Shown: positions 60,091 to 64,000 of the stretch, piece by piece
How positions within the stretch are numbered: position 1 is the first letter of the stretch
Layout: every line of letters starts with the position of its first letter
DNA from: Nemophila menziesii
Taxonomy: Eukaryota; Streptophyta; Magnoliopsida; Boraginales; Hydrophyllaceae
Length of the DNA: 64,000 bases
Direction of reading: 5' to 3'
Assembly: GCA_029959085.1 (NCBI GenBank)
Contig: JARWIR010000016.1
Coordinates: forward strand, 8,105,441 to 8,169,440
Notes under the pieces: generated by a model
The model's input: the letters and a program-made list of their open reading frames with translations, nothing else
What the model was told of the DNA's origin: nothing
Database searches by the model: none
Position numbers and translations under genes: made by a program

Positions 60091-61600
60091 TGGAGGTGAG
60101 ATTTTGTTTTTTTCTTGGTTCTGATCTAGAATAGAGAGAAACGAGAGAATGGGATGAGAGGTTTTGTTGTTTCCCGTAACCGTATTGGGTTTTTGTTTTG
60201 GTTTTTCTTTTCTCACTATAATTATTAAGGGGAGGAAGGGTGTTTTGGGCTTTTTTCCTTTTTTAGTTGGGTTTTAATGGTTAGTTGTAGTTTGACTTTA
60301 TTTTGTTAAATAGAAAGTCATGGAGCCTTTACAACTCATTTCTCTTATATACAAAATGGACCCAATGTTCCACCACCCCTTTAATAATCCGTGTAAGCCA
60401 CAAATCCCTTTAACAAATTTGTTTTCAAAAGTGAAAAATAAGTCAACCATAAGATACTTTCCATATATAACATGTAGAATACTTTCACAAGGTAACCATT
60501 AAATAATAACAAGTCGTCCACACTGAATCCGAAGATACAAATGCCTATTTCACGAAATAGCCAATCCATCCAAATTACCTTCAACCCATTCGATTAGATG
60601 ATCTCTCACCATCATTCACTAGGCTCAAATTATCAACCCATCCATATATACCAAACTTATTCCTCAATCTGCCATGTTTTACAACAAGTCGAAACAAACT
60701 TGGACACCGTAACTATCCCCTTCTAAGCCAACCACATCCCACGTAGCTTAAAAAACTTGCAAACAGAACACCCGTGATAATTTCAACAAGTGTAATGTAC
60801 TCACATGGTTACCCCAATCCCAGCTAAAAAGCAATAAAAAAGTAAGAAAATCCAAAATAAGATCATTTCAGACAATGGTTGTTAACTCTAAGAATCTCAA
60901 TAACAACATTCAAAAGACTTAGACCAACAACCACTTTAAAATGTCAAATTGTACAAATACCCATTTTTATGATGTTAATGTGAATATAAATAAACACGAA
61001 CCAGTTTGAAACCAAAAAAACTATCATTCATCTTACAATTTCCAAGGTTAACCGGAAACCATGATATAATCCTAAAAGGAGGGGGTTAATAGAACTATGA
61101 GAATATAAGTATTATTTAAGCTAATTGAACATAAGAATCTTTCTTTTTGTATTTTTGTATTTATATGAAAAATTAGTTACTCAATGATTCCCAGGGACAA
61201 TAAATCAAACATTATGCATGTACTAATAACTAATTAGTTTAAGGAATTCTAAATATACAATAGATCATAAATTTAGCATGCAATAATGTAAAGAGTTAAG
61301 AGAAGAATACAAATATGAGATATATAGTGCTTTGGTTCCCTCCACCACTACCTAAGGTATGGATATCCTTAAAACATTCAAACTCCTTGTGTATAATAAA
61401 GGTGAGAGTACAAACCTGTACAACTTCTTTAAAATATCCCTTCAAGGAACACACTAGGAAACCAAGTGGACAATCTCCACTCAAGATGTCTCATTTTATC
61501 TATCACTAGGAAACATCTATCCTTTTCTAAAGACAAAGGAGGAACACACTCCTTAAGGGTTTATATATTACTATCTGACCTATATTCCTTGATGAGTATA

Positions 61601-62266
61601 TTTGTGAAGTGTATGACCTAAAGAAGCAACATTTGAATGACTATAATTAAGGTTGCTTTCTTAGTGAAAACTCTCTCTCTCAATAGTATCTTGGTAGCCT
61701 TTTGAAAATGATGTTGTGAGACGATAACCTTTCTCAAGAGTGAGAGGGGGGGGGGGGGGGGGGTATTATATTACTAATAAAATTTGGCTCAGACACTCTC
61801 TTCTTGGTCTTTATATGGATCCGAATTCGTAGGTCGGACATCTTGCTGACTTGGATCGAATGCACGACATTTGTATACAATATATTCCGATGGACATATA
61901 CCAATTATTAAACGACTATATTTTGAATCTTCATATGTCCTCTTTGCCTTCGTGTATATGATGCCCTAAATGCCAAATTCTTCCAAAATGTCCATATTGT
62001 AGTTCTGATCCATATGTAAGGGGTAATGACCTAGTCTTTTGTTTTTCCTTTGTCTGATCTTCTCATCTTTAATATTCAATGAATTTAGGCATTTTTCTAA
62101 TTCTGATCGTTGGAGGCCCGTTTCCTTGTTCTCAAGTATTCATCTCCAACTTGTCCTCTTAGAAGGTTGCTTCTCCGTAATTCTGATGGTCCAACTTGTC
62201 TTCTGATGGTCGCAACGATCATAGAGACTTGCAACAGTAATAAAAATATTCTAGATATCACACAAA
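61601..62266. other. Spacer with a G18 run, no gene recognised
   Basis: Beyond the duplication. Contains an 18-base G run at 61746-61763. The open frame near 62,110-62,310 runs into LTR copy D and has no domain. Confidence 0.45.
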
Positions 62267-62271
62267 GACGA

Positions 62272-63774
62272 CGATGTCTCCATATTTGTGATATATTAAT
62301 ATATACCTAAGACATCAATTTAGGGTATTTAGTATTTAATTTTAGATATTTCCCCATTTATTCATACTTTACACTTTCATGTCTAGTTTTAGGTGTTTTG
62401 CTATTTTGTGAGATTTTGCGCGTAATTTGTGTGTTTTTTGTGTAGAATTTAGGTATATAGAAGCTATTACACCTACGGAAACGGATTTGAAGTGGACTAG
62501 TAAGGAAAACCCCTTAGTCAAAGACAAAAAGGAAAAGTTTGGATACATTTGGAAAGTAAAGAAGCTGTTAGAATTGCAGATACGTCCACTAATTAAATTG
62601 CTGCAGAAATTCGGTCCGAAATTAGGAGGAGCCTTTTATATGAGAAAATAGATCTTTTAATTTCGGTCGTTTCCATGTAAAGAACATTAAATTCTGATAA
62701 GTAACAAAGGAGATATGACCAAATCAAACCAGCAAAGGTTTATCCTGTCCTACAATTTAGGAATACGAATTTTGGTAAGATTGAGACTCCTTAACTTGGG
62801 TATTACTCTATATTTTGACCAAATGTCTATATATATCCATTCCTACCTTATAGAAATCATCCTTGGTCAGTCCCTAATCATCTAAAGACCAAGAGGAAGC
62901 CTAGATCAAGAGAGAAGAAGAGAAGAAGGAGCTTGGAAGCTGTTCATGCCGTTCCAACCCTTCTCGTTTGTAATTCTGTATTCTTATTTATTTCTTATGA
63001 ACTAATTTATTTAGCTTCAGACTAGTATATGTGCATGAACCCTAGACTTGTTTTATATGTTATTTAATTTGGGATGTCCTTTTACATTTGATTGAATTTA
63101 GTAGTGATAGCTCTACATTATGTGCTTTGAATTAATGTATGTAGTTATTGCGATGCGTACGTATAAAGTTACCATAGTAATTGAGTTAACACCCGGAAGG
63201 GGGATTCAATTATAGAAAACACCACATAGTCGTCTAGTGTGCGGTAGTGATCCGGAGGGGTTTGCCTAACTGGATAGTCATGAGGGTTTAATTTAACCAC
63301 CAATCATTGTGCAGGTTCCCCTTACCCAAGTCCTCTGGTAGTGGAGAGGTTGCCTTTTAAGTCCACACGGAAGGGGGTTAGGAGGAATTTAGAATCCCGG
63401 CTATTGTATATCACACTACCTTTGGTAATAAACATAGAAGAAGGCTAGTGGGGATTACTTGCTATTACTCAAGCTAAACAATCATAGGATTCTATATATC
63501 CTATTTACTTCCTAGTCTTTAACTTAATTATGTTTAGAGTCATAAAAACAAAATAAATATTTTAGTGTCTTTGCGTATTATTTTACCAACTTTTTCTAGT
63601 CCATTTAGTAATTACACTATTTATAAATTAATTTTCGTAGTCCCTGAGATCGATATCTGTTTCACTTACTTATTGCTTGCAAACAACCAATTCACTTGCG
63701 GAGAGTTTATTGTGGTAGTATAAGGTGTTAGTTCTCTTATTTATATCTATTACTTTATCACACCTTTGCCACCA
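62272..63774 (+). mobile_element. LTR copy D of the 1.5-kb family
   Basis: 1503 bp. Starts CGATGTCTCC (the family TG is mutated to CG) and ends TATCACACCTTTGCCACCA. Inverted repeat arms lie at 62272-62281 and 62308-62317 (TAAGACATCA). A GGAAGGGG...TAGTGATCCGG-type mid-LTR motif matches copy C. No clear target duplication or primer site. Confidence 0.75.
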
Positions 63775-64000
63775 CAAGGCGACTAGAAATAACATAAACG
63801 GATGTCAAGCAAATAATGAGTGTAGAAGGTTGGGACAGGGAAATACCCTATTACAGCAAAGTAAAGGTCTTGGACATAAATGATTTAGGATTCAATTTAC
63901 TGATCATGTGGGTCAGTTGACACCAACAATTATGAAGGAAATTTTTTAGAGTTTGTTTAATAAAGACGATACAAGTGATCAAGCATTGACAATTTCACAC
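63775..64000. other. Unassigned sequence at the window end
   Basis: No gene or element recognised; possibly the start of an LTR element interior, but no primer-binding site is visible. Confidence 0.3.

Larger units (their letters stand above)
58878..60345. mobile_element. Mutator-like insert MULE-3 with repeat-rich cargo
   Basis: 1468 bp with the perfect 9-bp duplication TATATACAA at 58869-58877 and 60346-60354. Left end GAGGAAACTACAAAATAAAG; the complement of the right part contains AACAAAATAAAGTCAAAC and AAAACCCAACTA, partly matching the left end (AAAACCCAACCA), so terminal repeats are weak. Copy 1 has uninterrupted sequence at the site (about 22,563-22,572). Inside are repeats of about 80 bp (59,200-59,570) and copies of the MAC5-first-exon motif (59,690-60,090). 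Confidence 0.7.
35990..61600. repeat. Segmental duplication, copy 2 (with the intact extensin)
   Basis: Collinear with copy 1 (13,130-23,885) but stretched by insertions: hAT-type MITE (36,958), CACTA remnant (37,705), LINE (39,474) with Stowaway, a block of about 11 kb with Helitron-like and copia elements (about 46,640-58,035), a SINE-like insert (58,390) and a MULE-like insert (58,878). Confidence 0.85.

Overview
The window looks like a piece of a eudicot plant nuclear genome. It is AT-rich, has intron-containing genes with GT/AG splice sites, carries SPPPPP-type extensin genes, and is packed with plant transposon families (LINE/L1, Ty3-gypsy LTRs with a tRNA-Asp primer site, Ty1-copia, CACTA, Mutator-like, hAT, Stowaway, Helitron-like). 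The species cannot be fixed from the sequence. There are few host genes: one intact splicing-factor gene (MAC5/RBM22 type, minus strand, 1074-2590), one intact extensin (45046-45828), one short diverged extensin-like gene (12528-13025) and one frameshifted extensin copy (19741-20532). Almost everything else is mobile DNA or debris.

Layout: 1.0-3.3 kb, MAC5-type gene; 3.6-7.6 kb, decayed LINE on the plus strand; 7.6-11.1 kb, LTR element on the minus strand (LTR plus primer site plus a non-coding interior); 11.4-13.1 kb, two MITEs and the diverged extensin; 13.1-23.9 kb, copy 1 of a segmental duplication with inserted MULE, LINE, solo LTR and Stowaway; 23.9-36.0 kb, MULE, 4.2-kb CACTA element, MITEs, hAT element and another 1.5-kb LTR; 36.0-61.6 kb, copy 2 of the duplication, expanded by a hAT-type MITE, CACTA remnant, LINE, two head-to-tail Helitron-like elements, a copia element, a SINE-like insert and a third MULE-like insert; 61.6-64 kb, a fourth 1.5-kb LTR.

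The main result is structural. The two extensin copies at 19.7 and 45.0 kb sit inside one ancient duplicated block whose copies can be matched piece by piece once the later insertions are removed. Each copy serves as the empty-site control for insertions in the other, which supports many element ends together with their target-site duplications. Three extensin paralogs share a promoter block of about 75 bp and a predicted 3'UTR intron. Other notable items: two related MULEs with gene-like cargo and a shared internal minisatellite; four copies of a 1.5-kb LTR that begins with a perfect or near-perfect inverted repeat; Helitron-like elements that appear to carry exon fragments (ADH-like, TPR-like, MAC5 5' region); and a recognisable tRNA-Leu(CAA) pseudogene inside the copia element. 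All similarities were judged by eye; no alignment or database search was run.
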